Shown here: piece after piece, positions 17,002 to 25,029 of the stretch
How the letters are laid out: every line of letters begins with the position of its first letter
How positions within the stretch are numbered: the first letter of the stretch is position 1
DNA from: Rhizobium rhizogenes NBRC 13257
GTDB lineage: Bacteria; Pseudomonadota; Alphaproteobacteria; Rhizobiales; Rhizobiaceae
DNA: 64,000 nt
Direction of reading: 5' to 3'
Assembly: GCF_000696095.1 (NCBI RefSeq)
Contig: NZ_BAYX01000002.1
Coordinates: 1 to 64,000 of the forward strand
Made by a program: the position numbers and the translations under genes
The notes under the pieces: model-generated
What the model saw: the letters and a program-made list of their open reading frames with translations, nothing else
Database searches by the model: none
Told to the model about the DNA's origin: nothing

Positions 17002-18363
17002 TCAGTGGGCGGCGTGTTCTTCGCCTGCCTCTTTCTCCATCGCCCGCCGTGCCCGGATCGCCGCCGCGATGAAGACGCGCGAGAGGCCGTGATAGAGCGG
17101 TTCGCGCGACAGCAGGCGCGAAGTGACATAGCCGATCATCGATACCGCCATGATCGGGATGACGGCTTGGTGATCCCCCGTCATTTCCAGAATGATGACG
17201 AAGGCGGTCATCGGCGCCTGCACGACGCCGGCGAAATAGCCCGCCATGCCGAGGATCGCCGCGAGCGCGATACTGCCGCCGATCAGCGTGCCGACCGTGC
17301 TGCCGAAACCGGCGCCAACGGCGAGCGACGGCGCGAAGATGCCGCCGGGAATGCCCGAAATCATCGAAAGGAAGCTGGCGAGCAGCTTTTCCAGGAAGAA
17401 GAGCAGGGGCAGGGCATGTCCTTCCACCGCGCCACGCGCCTGTTCGTAACCGGTGCCGAAGGTGTTGCCGCCGCAGGAGACGCCGATGGCTGCGACCAGA
17501 AGACCACAGCAGCCGGCGAGAAGCAGCATGCGCTTGAGAGGCTGCGGCTGCGCCCAGCGGCGTATGCGGATGCCGGCATAGAGCGCAAAGCCGCTGAAGG
17601 CAGCCCCAAGCGCGCCGCCACCAATGCCGCAGATCAGGACGAGAGTCCAATCCACCAGCGCTACCGGCGCAGCACTGGCCGTGCCGAAATAATTATAGCT
17701 GCCGGAGAGCCCAAGAGCCGCCAGGCCCGAGAGGATGACGGCGGTCAGCACCAGACCATTGGCGCGAGATTCATAGGTGCGGCTCATTTCCTCGATCGCA
17801 AAGACGATGCCGGCGAGCGGTGTGTTGAAGGCCGCCGCAATGCCTGCAGCCGAGCCGGCAAGGATCAATCCCTTCGCCTGCGCCATGCCACTGAAGCGGG
17901 CGACCGCCAGCATGAAGGACGCCCCCACCTGTACCGTCGGTCCCTCGCGGCCGATCGAGGCGCCGCAGAAGAGGCCGAGTATGGTCAGCACGATCTTACC
18001 GAAGGCAAGCCGGAGCGACAGAAGCTTGGTGCGGTCCTCGTCATGATGCAGGTGCCGCGCGGCAATCGCCTGCGGAATGCCGCTGCCTTGCGCGTTGGGA
18101 AACAAGGTCGTCGCGAGATAGGCGGAGAGCACGAAGCCAAGCGGCGTCAATGCGAGCGGCAACAACCAGCTCCATTCCCCCGAGCTCGTCACCCCGATAA
18201 AGGCGCGCTGTGCCAAATCGGCCAGCTTGGCAAAGCCAACGCTGATCACGCCGATCGCGAGAGCCCCTGTCCAGAACACCAGCCGCGGCCGCCATAGATG
18301 GATCGAGCCCCAGAAAACGCGGGAGCGGCGGAGCAGTTTGGACTTACGGTAGATCGGGGGCAT
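17002..18363 (-). CDS. ClC-family chloride channel or chloride/proton antiporter
   Basis: The 453-residue membrane protein has the three ClC selectivity-filter motifs in order: GSGIPQ, GREGPTVQVGAS (with the gating glutamate) and GIPGGIFAPSLAVGAGFG, plus an AIEEMSR segment. About 16-18 helices can be traced and there is no C-terminal CBS pair. The filter and glutamate suggest an H+/Cl- exchanger type, but fluoride or other anion preference cannot be read. It is convergent with the Rrf2 gene (4 bases apart). Confidence 0.9.
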   Translation of the reverse strand: MPPIYRKSKLLRRSRVFWGSIHLWRPRLVFWTGALAIGVISVGFAKLADLAQRAFIGVTSSGEWSWLLPLALTPLGFVLSAYLATTLFPNAQGSGIPQAIAARHLHHDEDRTKLLSLRLAFGKIVLTILGLFCGASIGREGPTVQVGASFMLAVARFSGMAQAKGLILAGSAAGIAAAFNTPLAGIVFAIEEMSRTYESRANGLVLTAVILSGLAALGLSGSYNYFGTASAAPVALVDWTLVLICGIGGGALGAAFSGFALYAGIRIRRWAQPQPLKRMLLLAGCCGLLVAAIGVSCGGNTFGTGYEQARGAVEGHALPLLFFLEKLLASFLSMISGIPGGIFAPSLAVGAGFGSTVGTLIGGSIALAAILGMAGYFAGVVQAPMTAFVIILEMTGDHQAVIPIMAVSMIGYVTSRLLSREPLYHGLSRVFIAAAIRARRAMEKEAGEEHAAH

Positions 18364-18497
18364 GAGATTTTGAACCGGCAGGCTGTGCGATATGTCCGCT
18401 TGGGACTCAATTCTGAACAGTCTGCTTAAAAATGACGGATCAGGATATTCACACTGTCTTACAGGGCTTCACTTTACGACCTGGATTTATCCGAGCC

Positions 18498-18543
18498 TTG
18501 ACACATTCTAACGGCCTCCTAGAATGCATCGCAATTGCAATGC
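18498..18543 (+). promoter_or_regulatory. Promoter and palindromic operator of the ParD/ParE module
   Basis: TTGACA (18498-18503) and TAGAAT (18520-18525) are spaced 16 bases and resemble a sigma-70 promoter. They are embedded in symmetry: ATTCTA (18505-18510) mirrors TAGAAT, and GCATC-GCAATTGC-AATGC (18526-18543) is a palindrome with one mismatch. Overlap of palindrome, promoter and the ribosome site fits autorepression by the antitoxin. Confidence 0.55.
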
Positions 18544-18555
18544 AGGAGGTTGCTC

Positions 18556-18828
18556 ATGAAAACCGCTTCCATCCCGTCGCTGAGAGTCGACCCGGAACTG
18601 CGCGCCGCCGCCGAGAGCGTGTTGAAAGAGGGTGAAACACTCTCGGCTTTTGTGGAGAACTCGCTAAGGGCTCAAATCGACCACAGGCGAGCACATGCGG
18701 AATTCATAGCGCGGGGAATGGTCGCGCGAGAGGAAGCCAAGCGTACGGGTATTTATTATAGCGCTGACGAGGTGGTTAACGAATTGAAGGAGATGCTCGC
18801 AGCAAAGATAGCGAGCAAGAAAAATTGA
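18556..18828 (+). CDS. Ribbon-helix-helix antitoxin of a ParD/ParE-type module
   Basis: The 90-residue protein starts with a short beta strand and RHH-like helices (IPSLRVDPELRAAAESVLKEGETLSAFVENSLRAQI) followed by a charged C-terminal tail that would wrap the toxin. ATG 18556 has a perfect AGGAGGT five bases upstream. Its stop overlaps the toxin start by four bases. It should neutralise the toxin and repress its own promoter. Confidence 0.8.
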   Translation: MKTASIPSLRVDPELRAAAESVLKEGETLSAFVENSLRAQIDHRRAHAEFIARGMVAREEAKRTGIYYSADEVVNELKEMLAAKIASKKN

Positions 18829-19124
18829 AATATGCAGTTCGCTACGCCAGCTCTGCTCGTAACGATATAAAGCGGCTTTATGCCTATCTGCTCGATCGCG
18901 ATGAGAATACCGCCAGACGTGCTGTTTCGGTCATTGAAGATGCCATGAAGATGCTGGCGGACTTTCCGTTCAGCTGCCGCAAAGCGTCTCCGGACAATTC
19001 ATTTCTCCGCGAGCTGGTTATCCCCTTCGGTTCCGCCGGCTATGTCGCTCTGTTCGAAATCGAAGACAGCGACACAGTGACGATACTGGCGATCAGGCAT
19101 CAGCGCGAAGACGATTATCACTGA
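18825..19124 (+). CDS. RelE/ParE-superfamily toxin
   Basis: The 99-residue protein shows the ParE layout: an N-terminal strand, then SARNDIKRLYAYLLDRDENTARRAVSVIEDAMKMLADFP, a central RELVIPFGSAGYVALFEI and a C-terminal AIRHQREDDYH, which matches the RHxxe(D)xY ending of ParE toxins. ParE members poison gyrase; RelE members cleave mRNA, and the tail favours ParE. Translation starts at TTG 18825 overlapping the antitoxin stop (TTGA), so it is coupled. Confidence 0.82.
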   Translation: MKYAVRYASSARNDIKRLYAYLLDRDENTARRAVSVIEDAMKMLADFPFSCRKASPDNSFLRELVIPFGSAGYVALFEIEDSDTVTILAIRHQREDDYH

Positions 19125-19136
19125 TGTCCGCCAACC

Positions 19137-20786
19137 CTACCGATCGCTCACTTCCCAGCGTGGATTGATCCACGGCTCCTGATTGGATCGTGCCAGCCTC
19201 GGCTTTCCGAGGATATGGTCGGCCGCTTTTTCGCCGGTCATGATGGAAGGACCGTTGAGGTTGCCGTAGGTGAGGCTGGGGAAGATCGAGCTGTCGGCGA
19301 CGCGCAGGCCCTCGACCCCGATGACGCGGGTGTCGGGATCGACCACGGCCATCGGATCGTCCTTCGCGCCCATCTTGCAGGTGCCGCAAGGGTGATAGGC
19401 GCTTTCCAGATGCTCGCGCAGGAAGGCGTCGATCTGATCGTCGGTCTGGACGTCGGGGCCAGGCTGGATTTCCGGGCCGCGATAGTCGTCGAAGGCCTTC
19501 TGCCCGAAGATCTCGCGGGTAAGGCGCACGCAGTGGCGAAACTTCTCCCAGTCCTCGGGATGGCTCATATAGTTGAAGCGGATGACCGGATCGGCCTTCG
19601 GGTCGGACGAGCGCAGGGTCACCGCGCCGCGTGACTTCGACAGGTTATAGCCGACATGCGCCTGGAACCCATGGCTCTTCGCCGCCGCCTTGCCGTCATA
19701 GCTGATGGCGACGGGCAGGAAATGATACTGGATATCGGGCTGCTTGACGCCCGGCGCCGAGCGCAGGAAGGCGCAGGCTTCGAACTGGTTGGAAGTGCCG
19801 AGGCCGGATTTGAAGAACATCCATTGCGCGCCGACAATCCCCTGCATGTACCAGGGCAGCCAGGAGTAGAGCGAGACCGGCTTCAGGCTGGTCTGCTGGA
19901 AATAGAATTCCATATGGTCCTGCAGGTTGGCGCCGACGCCCGGCCGGTCGTTTTTCACCTCTATGCCCATCTCTTGCAGATGCTGCCCGGGGCCGATGCC
20001 GGAGAGCATCAGCAGTTTCGGGGAGTTGAAGGAAGACGCCGAGACGATCACTTCGCGGTTCGCCTTGACGATCTCGATCTTGCCGCCGCGTTCGATCTCG
20101 ACGCCGGTGGCGCGGCCGTTTTCGATCACGACTTTGCGGGCGAAGCAGCGGATCAGCTCGACATTCGGCCGCTTCAGCGCCGGCTTCAGATAGGCCGTCG
20201 CGGCAGACCAGCGCCGGCCCATCCAGGTCGTCTGCTCCATCAGGCCGAAGCCTTCCTGCTTGCCGCCATTATAGTCCTCCGTCGCCTCGAAGCCTGCCTG
20301 CTTGCCGGCCTCGATGAAGGCATGGAACAGCGGATTGCGGGCATCGCCGCGCCGGACATGCAGCGGCCCGTCGGTACCGCGCCAGCCCTCTTCGCCGCCA
20401 TGGGAATGCTCCATCCGCTTGAAGTAGGGCAGCACATCGGCATAGGCCCAGCCCTGGGCGCCGAGCTCTTCCCAGCGGTTGAAGTCCTCGGCGTGGCCAC
20501 GGACATAGACCATGCCGTTGATCGAGGAGGAGCCACCGATCACCTTGCCGCGCGGCGCGGTGATGCGCCGATTGTTGAGCTGCGGCTCCGGTTCGGAGAG
20601 ATAGCCCCAATTGTAGCGGTCCATGCTCATCGGCCAGGCAAGCGCTGCCGGCATCTGGATGAACGGCCCGACATCGCTGCCGCCGAATTCCAGCACGATG
20701 ACCGTATGCTTGCCGTCTTCCGACAGCCGCGAAGCCATGGCGGAGCCGGCGGAACCTGAGCCGATGATGACGAAATCTGCTTGCAT
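19137..20786 (-). CDS. betA: Choline dehydrogenase
   Basis: The 549-residue GMC-family flavoprotein oxidises choline to betaine aldehyde at the membrane. It begins with the FAD-binding [19 protein letters not shown], has the GMC signature in [19 protein letters not shown], and the C-terminal active-site region with [12 protein letters not shown] and [31 protein letters not shown] 20786 is the family start. It is the last gene of the bet operon, separated from betB by a mosaic repeat. Confidence 0.95.
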   Translation of the reverse strand: MQADFVIIGSGSAGSAMASRLSEDGKHTVIVLEFGGSDVGPFIQMPAALAWPMSMDRYNWGYLSEPEPQLNNRRITAPRGKVIGGSSSINGMVYVRGHAEDFNRWEELGAQGWAYADVLPYFKRMEHSHGGEEGWRGTDGPLHVRRGDARNPLFHAFIEAGKQAGFEATEDYNGGKQEGFGLMEQTTWMGRRWSAATAYLKPALKRPNVELIRCFARKVVIENGRATGVEIERGGKIEIVKANREVIVSASSFNSPKLLMLSGIGPGQHLQEMGIEVKNDRPGVGANLQDHMEFYFQQTSLKPVSLYSWLPWYMQGIVGAQWMFFKSGLGTSNQFEACAFLRSAPGVKQPDIQYHFLPVAISYDGKAAAKSHGFQAHVGYNLSKSRGAVTLRSSDPKADPVIRFNYMSHPEDWEKFRHCVRLTREIFGQKAFDDYRGPEIQPGPDVQTDDQIDAFLREHLESAYHPCGTCKMGAKDDPMAVVDPDTRVIGVEGLRVADSSIFPSLTYGNLNGPSIMTGEKAADHILGKPRLARSNQEPWINPRWEVSDR

Positions 20787-20831
20787 GACGATGTGTTCCA
20801 GATGGATAGGGGCGTAGATCGAAGCTGTTTT

Positions 20832-20935
20832 GCACCCTCCCTTTGAGGGGGAGGGTCGGCCGCAGGCCGGGGTGGGGTGATCACTGGTATGAGCGTTGCG
20901 GCTGGTCACCCCCAGCCGCCACTATGCGGCGACCT
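20832..20935. repeat. Mosaic intergenic palindromic repeat, copy 1
   Basis: Between betA and betB lie two palindromic modules. The first (20833 to about 20882) contains ACCCTCCC...GAGGGGGAGGGT, then TCGGCCGCAGGCCGG, then GGTGGGGTGATC. The second (about 20904-20935) is GGTCACCCCCAGCCGCC...GCGGCGACCT. The same two modules, in the same order on the opposite strand, occur at 62968-63098. These resemble the mosaic intergenic elements (RIME-like) of Rhizobium. They are transcribed within the bet operon and could form strong mRNA hairpins. Confidence 0.7.
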
Positions 20936-20941
20936 GGTGTA

Positions 20942-22408
20942 TCAATAAGGCGCCTGCACCGGCCCCATGCCGACATAGACCGTCTTCAGCTCGGAATAAT
21001 GCTCCAGCGCCGCCAGCGAATTTTCGCGGCCGAAGCCGGATTGCTTGGAGCCGCCGAAGGGGATTTCGACCGGCGCGAGATTGTAGGCGTTGATCCACAG
21101 CGTCCCGGCCTCGAGCTGGTCGACGACGCGGTGGGCGCGGGTGAGATCGGCGGTGAAGACGCCGCCGGACAGGCCGAATTCTGTGTCGTTGGCGCGGGCA
21201 ATGACCTCCGCCTCGTCATCGAAATCGAGAACGCACATCACCGGCCCGAAGATCTCTTCGCGGGCGATGGTCATGTCGTCGGTGACATCGGCAAAGACGG
21301 TCGGCTGTACGTAATAGCCTTCGCCGGAGACATTGTTCGGAATGCCGCCGCCAGCCACCAGCGTCGCGCCTTCGGCCTTGCCCTTCTCGATATAGGACAG
21401 CACCTTTTCGCGCTGCGCCCAGGACACCATCGGGCCGACTTGCGTCGCCTCGTCCATGGGGTCGCCGATCAGCATCGCTTCGGTGCGCGCTTTCAGGCGC
21501 TTCAGGAATTCAGCCTTGATCTTGCGATTGACGAAAACGCGTGTGCCGTTCGAGCAGACCTGGCCGGTCGAATAGAAATTGCCGAGCATGGCGCCGCCGA
21601 TGGCGCTGTCGATGTCGGCATCGTCGAAGACGATCAGCGGCGACTTGCCGCCGAGTTCCATGGTGACGTGCTTGAGGCTTCCAGCGGCGGCGGCCGCGAC
21701 CTTGCGGCCTGTCGGCACAGAGCCGGTCAGCGATACCTTGGCGACGTCGGGATGGTTGATCAGCAGCGGTCCGGTCTCGCGGTCGCCCTGGATGACATTG
21801 TAGAGCCCCTTCGGAAGACCGGCTTCGATGAGGATCTCGGCGATCTTCAGCGCGCCGAGCGGGGTGTTTTCCGAAGGCTTGAACACCATGGCGTTGCCGG
21901 CGACCAGCGCGGGAGCACCCTTCCAGCAGGCGATCTGCTGCGGATAGTTCCAGGCGCCGATGCCGACGCAGACGCCGAGCGGCACGCGCTTGGTATAGGC
22001 GAAATCGCCGCCGAGCGGGATATAGGAGCCGTTGAGGCCGGCGGCCGCGATGCCGCCGAAGAATTCGAAGCTATCGGCGCCCGAGGTCGGATCGGCGACG
22101 ATGGTTTCCTGGATCGGCTTGCCGGTGTCGAGCGTTTCAAGCTCCGAAAGTTCGCGGTTACGCTCGCGCATGATGTCGGCGGCGCGCTTCAGGATGCGGC
22201 CGCGCGCCGTCGGGCTCATCGCCGCCCATTCCGGCTGCGCGCGCTTGGCAGCGGCGATTGCTTGCTCGACGATGGCGGGGGTTGCGGCATGCAGCCGGGC
22301 GATCACTTCGCCGGTTGCCGGATAGATGCTTTCAATGACGGTGCCGTCCGTATCCTCGACATATTCGCCGTCGATGAAATGGGAGGCTTTCGGTTGTGCA
22401 CGCATCAT
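20942..22408 (-). CDS. betB: Betaine aldehyde dehydrogenase
   Basis: The 488-residue NAD(P)-dependent aldehyde dehydrogenase converts betaine aldehyde to glycine betaine. The catalytic residues are visible in [18 protein letters not shown] (glutamate) and [16 protein letters not shown] (cysteine); GSVPTGRKV is the cofactor loop. It follows the GST gene with a four-base overlap (ATG within the GST stop region) and precedes betA. The context with betI and betA supports the substrate assignment. Confidence 0.95.
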
Positions 22409-23046
22409 AGGACCCTCAATTCTTCGTAAGACACCATGACATGCTCTTGGAACGCAGGTCGTTCGGTCAGGTTTCGGTAGTAGCGCTCCAGCCGGGGACG
22501 GGGAGGACGCGGGATGTCGATGTCGAAATAGCGATAGAGAACGTGGCCGAACTGGATGTCGGCCAGCGTCAGCTTCTCACCTGCAAGGAAACGATGCTGT
22601 TCAAGTTGCGTCTCGGCGATGTCGAACTTTTTGCCGAGAAGGGCAAGGGCGGCACTGATGGCTGCGTCGTCACGCAAGGCCCGCGCGGTCCGCACTATGC
22701 GCCAGAACACCGGGGCGGTGAAACTCAGCGCCACATTGAGCTTCGCCCATTCCGCCCATTTGTCGATCTGGGCGCGGCGACCAGGTTCTCTTGGCCAAAA
22801 GTCCTCATCCGCATATTGCTCGGCGAGATAGCGCAGAATGGCGCCTGTTTCCCACAGCGGCTCGCCGTCACCGTCACGCAAGACAGGCACGGTGCCGTTC
22901 GGGTTCATCGCCAGGAATTCCGGCGTATCGTTGACGCCATAGGTGAAGCCCGCGTCGATGCGCTCATGGCGAAGGCCAAGCTCGCCGATACACCACATCA
23001 GCGCCTGTACGTTGGATGACGATTTCCGGCCCCATATGGTCAGCAT
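22405..23046 (-). CDS. Glutathione S-transferase-like protein within the bet operon
   Basis: The 213-residue protein has an N-terminal thioredoxin-like GST domain ([25 protein letters not shown] ... [13 protein letters not shown], then [13 protein letters not shown]) and an all-helical C-terminal domain with [20 protein letters not shown]. The SSNVQ motif near the N-terminus suggests a serine-type active site. It sits between betI and betB, overlapping betB and one base from betI, where rhizobial operons often have betC. Its part in choline use is unknown; detoxifying betaine aldehyde adducts is only a guess. Confidence 0.88.
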
Positions 23047-23047
23047 T

Positions 23048-23638
23048 CTATCGGCCTCCCAGTGCGTTCAGGTGCATCGTCAGATAATCTTCGGTGAGCG
23101 CGATCGACCCTTCGATGCTGATCGGCGCCGACCGCAGGCTCTGGCGGATATAGAGCCCGTCGATCATGGCGGCGGCACCCTCGGCAATGCGCTCGGCATC
23201 ATCAGAGGGGCATAGCGCCTTCAGATTTGCGAGCAGGTTCGAGCGCAGCCGCCGGGCATAGATGACGAGGAAGCGGCGGGTCTCTTCGGACCGCTGCGCT
23301 TCGGCATAGAAGGCGAGCCAGGCTGCAATCGTCTCCGGCGCGAATTGATCTGCGTGGAAGCTGACATGGATGACGGCGGACAGTTTTTCCCGCGGCGTCT
23401 TTGCGGCTCTCATCGCCGTCACTGTGCTGTCGCGCAGCCGCTGTAGGTGATGACGGACGGTCTCTATCAGCAACTGTTCCTTGCTGCCGAAGTAGTGATG
23501 GGCAAGCGCCGGGGAAACGCCGGCCTGCTTGGCGATTTCGGACATGGTGACGGTCAGCGAGCCGTGATCGCCGATCACGCGCATCGCCGCGTCCACAAGC
23601 GCCTTGCGGCGCACCGGTTCCATTCCGACTTTCGGCAT
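23048..23638 (-). CDS. betI: TetR-family repressor BetI
   Basis: The 196-residue regulator begins MPKVGMEPVRRKALVDAAMRVIGDHGSLTVTMSEIAKQAGVSPALAHHYFGSKEQLL, the characteristic BetI HTH. BetI represses the bet operon until choline is present. It is the first gene of the operon (betI-gst-betB-betA) and is therefore autoregulated through the palindrome just upstream. An adjacent ATG at 23641 is an alternative start. Confidence 0.94.
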   Translation of the reverse strand: MPKVGMEPVRRKALVDAAMRVIGDHGSLTVTMSEIAKQAGVSPALAHHYFGSKEQLLIETVRHHLQRLRDSTVTAMRAAKTPREKLSAVIHVSFHADQFAPETIAAWLAFYAEAQRSEETRRFLVIYARRLRSNLLANLKALCPSDDAERIAEGAAAMIDGLYIRQSLRSAPISIEGSIALTEDYLTMHLNALGGR

Positions 23639-23669
23639 CATTTACCCCTGAGATTGCCGCAGTGTATTT

Positions 23670-23689
23670 TTGATTGACTGATCAATCAA
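23670..23689. promoter_or_regulatory. BetI operator palindrome
   Basis: TTGATTGA-CTGA-TCAATCAA is a perfect 8+4+8 inverted repeat located 31 bases upstream of betI, in an AT-rich promoter region. The TGATTG/CAATCA half-sites fit the known type of BetI box and its position fits autorepression of the operon. Confidence 0.8.
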
Positions 23690-23788
23690 TAAAAAAATCA
23701 CTTGGCGGCTGGGTATGGGCTGAAAATCCGCGACCCCTTTCCGAGTTGCATTTCTGTGCCATACTCTTGAGGAGGAGGAGGTACAGTC

Positions 23789-24337
23789 ATGGTCAATGTT
23801 CTGGATGAGGTTCCCCCGTCTGCAATGCGCGAAAAATGGGGGTGGTTTGTAGCGCTTGGTGTATTTCTGCTCGTTTGCGGCGCCATCGCCTTCGGCAATC
23901 TTTTCGTTGCCACCGTCGCATCGGTTTATTATGTCGGCATGCTGATGCTGATCGGCGGCATCATCCATCTTGCGCATGCCTTTCAGGTGCGGGGATGGGA
24001 GCATATCCTGTTCTGGATATTGAGCGGCCTGCTCTATACGCTCGCCGGCATTCTTGCCTTTGCCAATCCCTTGCTCGCCTCGGAAGCGCTGACGCTCTTT
24101 CTGGCCATTGCACTGCTGATCGCCGGTACATTTCGCGTCTGGGTCGGCCGCAAGCTGAAGCCGGAGCGGGGCTGGGTCTGGATCGTCATCGGCGGCGTGG
24201 TCACCGCGCTTGCCGGCATTGCCATTGCGCTCGGCTGGCCGGTCAACAGCCTCTGGGTTCTCGGCCTTTTCCTCGCGGTTGACCTGACGTTCCAGGGCTG
24301 GACGCTAATGGCTTTCGGCTTTGCGCTCAGGCGATAG
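23789..24337 (+). CDS. HdeD-like (DUF308) six-helix membrane protein
   Basis: The 182-residue inner-membrane protein has six regularly spaced hydrophobic helices, with GWFVALGVFLLVCGAIAFG at the start and two further repeats of the same LxxGxxxLxxG pattern, as in the HdeD/DUF308 family linked to acid resistance in E. coli. A run GAGGAGGAGG lies seven bases before ATG 23789. It is monocistronic and divergent from betI. The role in this organism is not known. Confidence 0.82.
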   Translation: MVNVLDEVPPSAMREKWGWFVALGVFLLVCGAIAFGNLFVATVASVYYVGMLMLIGGIIHLAHAFQVRGWEHILFWILSGLLYTLAGILAFANPLLASEALTLFLAIALLIAGTFRVWVGRKLKPERGWVWIVIGGVVTALAGIAIALGWPVNSLWVLGLFLAVDLTFQGWTLMAFGFALRR

Positions 24338-24567
24338 AAGCGCGTACAACCGGCGGTAACGAAGTGCGACTTTTTGACAAGAGGCGTGAGCGGGATTACC
24401 CTCTAGAGGCTGTCATGCGGAATGGAGCGGCACTGAACGACAGAGTACTCGGTGCCATAGTCGAGAGCATGCGTGTTTATGGAGACGCGCCCTGAAGGCT
24501 CCGGCTACACATCTGGAGCGGGTCTCCAGCGAAAAATTCTGCTTAAGAACTACAAGGGAGGAATATC

Positions 24568-24819
24568 ATGCCGATGGTAACGGTTTCCATCTCTCCGCTT
24601 CAGGCTGCCGGCATCCGAGCGGCCGTCGATACAGGTACTTATGCATCGAGCAGTGAGGTCGTGCGCGAGGCTTTGCGCATGTGGGATGCCGCGCGCAAGC
24701 GTGGTGAGATCTGCGATGTGCCGCGTGCGGCCAATGATCCGGATGGCGCGGTAAAGAGCAGCCGATGCGTTGCCGACATGTTCGCCGATTACGAGGCGGA
24801 AACACACCGGCATAACTGA
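24568..24819 (+). CDS. ParD-like ribbon-helix-helix antitoxin without a partner toxin
   Basis: The 83-residue protein has the ParD start: VTVSISPLQAAGIRAAVDTGTYASSSEVVREALRMWD. The C-terminal half (KRGEICDVPRAANDPDGAVKSSRCVADMF) is unlike the usual toxin-binding tail. AAGGGAGG lies at 24551-24558, nine bases ahead of the ATG. No ParE-like frame is found in the 200 bases on either side, so it is an orphan antitoxin, a repressor that acts in trans, or the remains of a module. Confidence 0.75.
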   Translation: MPMVTVSISPLQAAGIRAAVDTGTYASSSEVVREALRMWDAARKRGEICDVPRAANDPDGAVKSSRCVADMFADYEAETHRHN

Positions 24820-25029
24820 GCGTCAAGGACTTCGCATCTTGCGAAGCCGGTGTCGCCGATTCCCGGATCGTGGCGGCAGTACTTATGGTTAACGTTCTTT
24901 TACCATTCACGAAACTTTCACATAGGGGAAAGGTTTCGTTGACGCCTGTGGCCCATCTTGGGCCGAAAACGCGATAAATCCAAAGTTTACTCAAAAACTT
25001 AGATCAAAAATTCTTTAGTGGAGATGGGC

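Noticed and set aside
17005..18297. Open frame of about 430 codons on the plus strand
   Set aside because: Antisense to the ClC channel; composition is rich in Arg, Asp and Ala without any motif.
19656..20759. Open frame of 367 codons antisense to betA
   Set aside because: No motif, no ribosome site, and betA on the other strand is certain.
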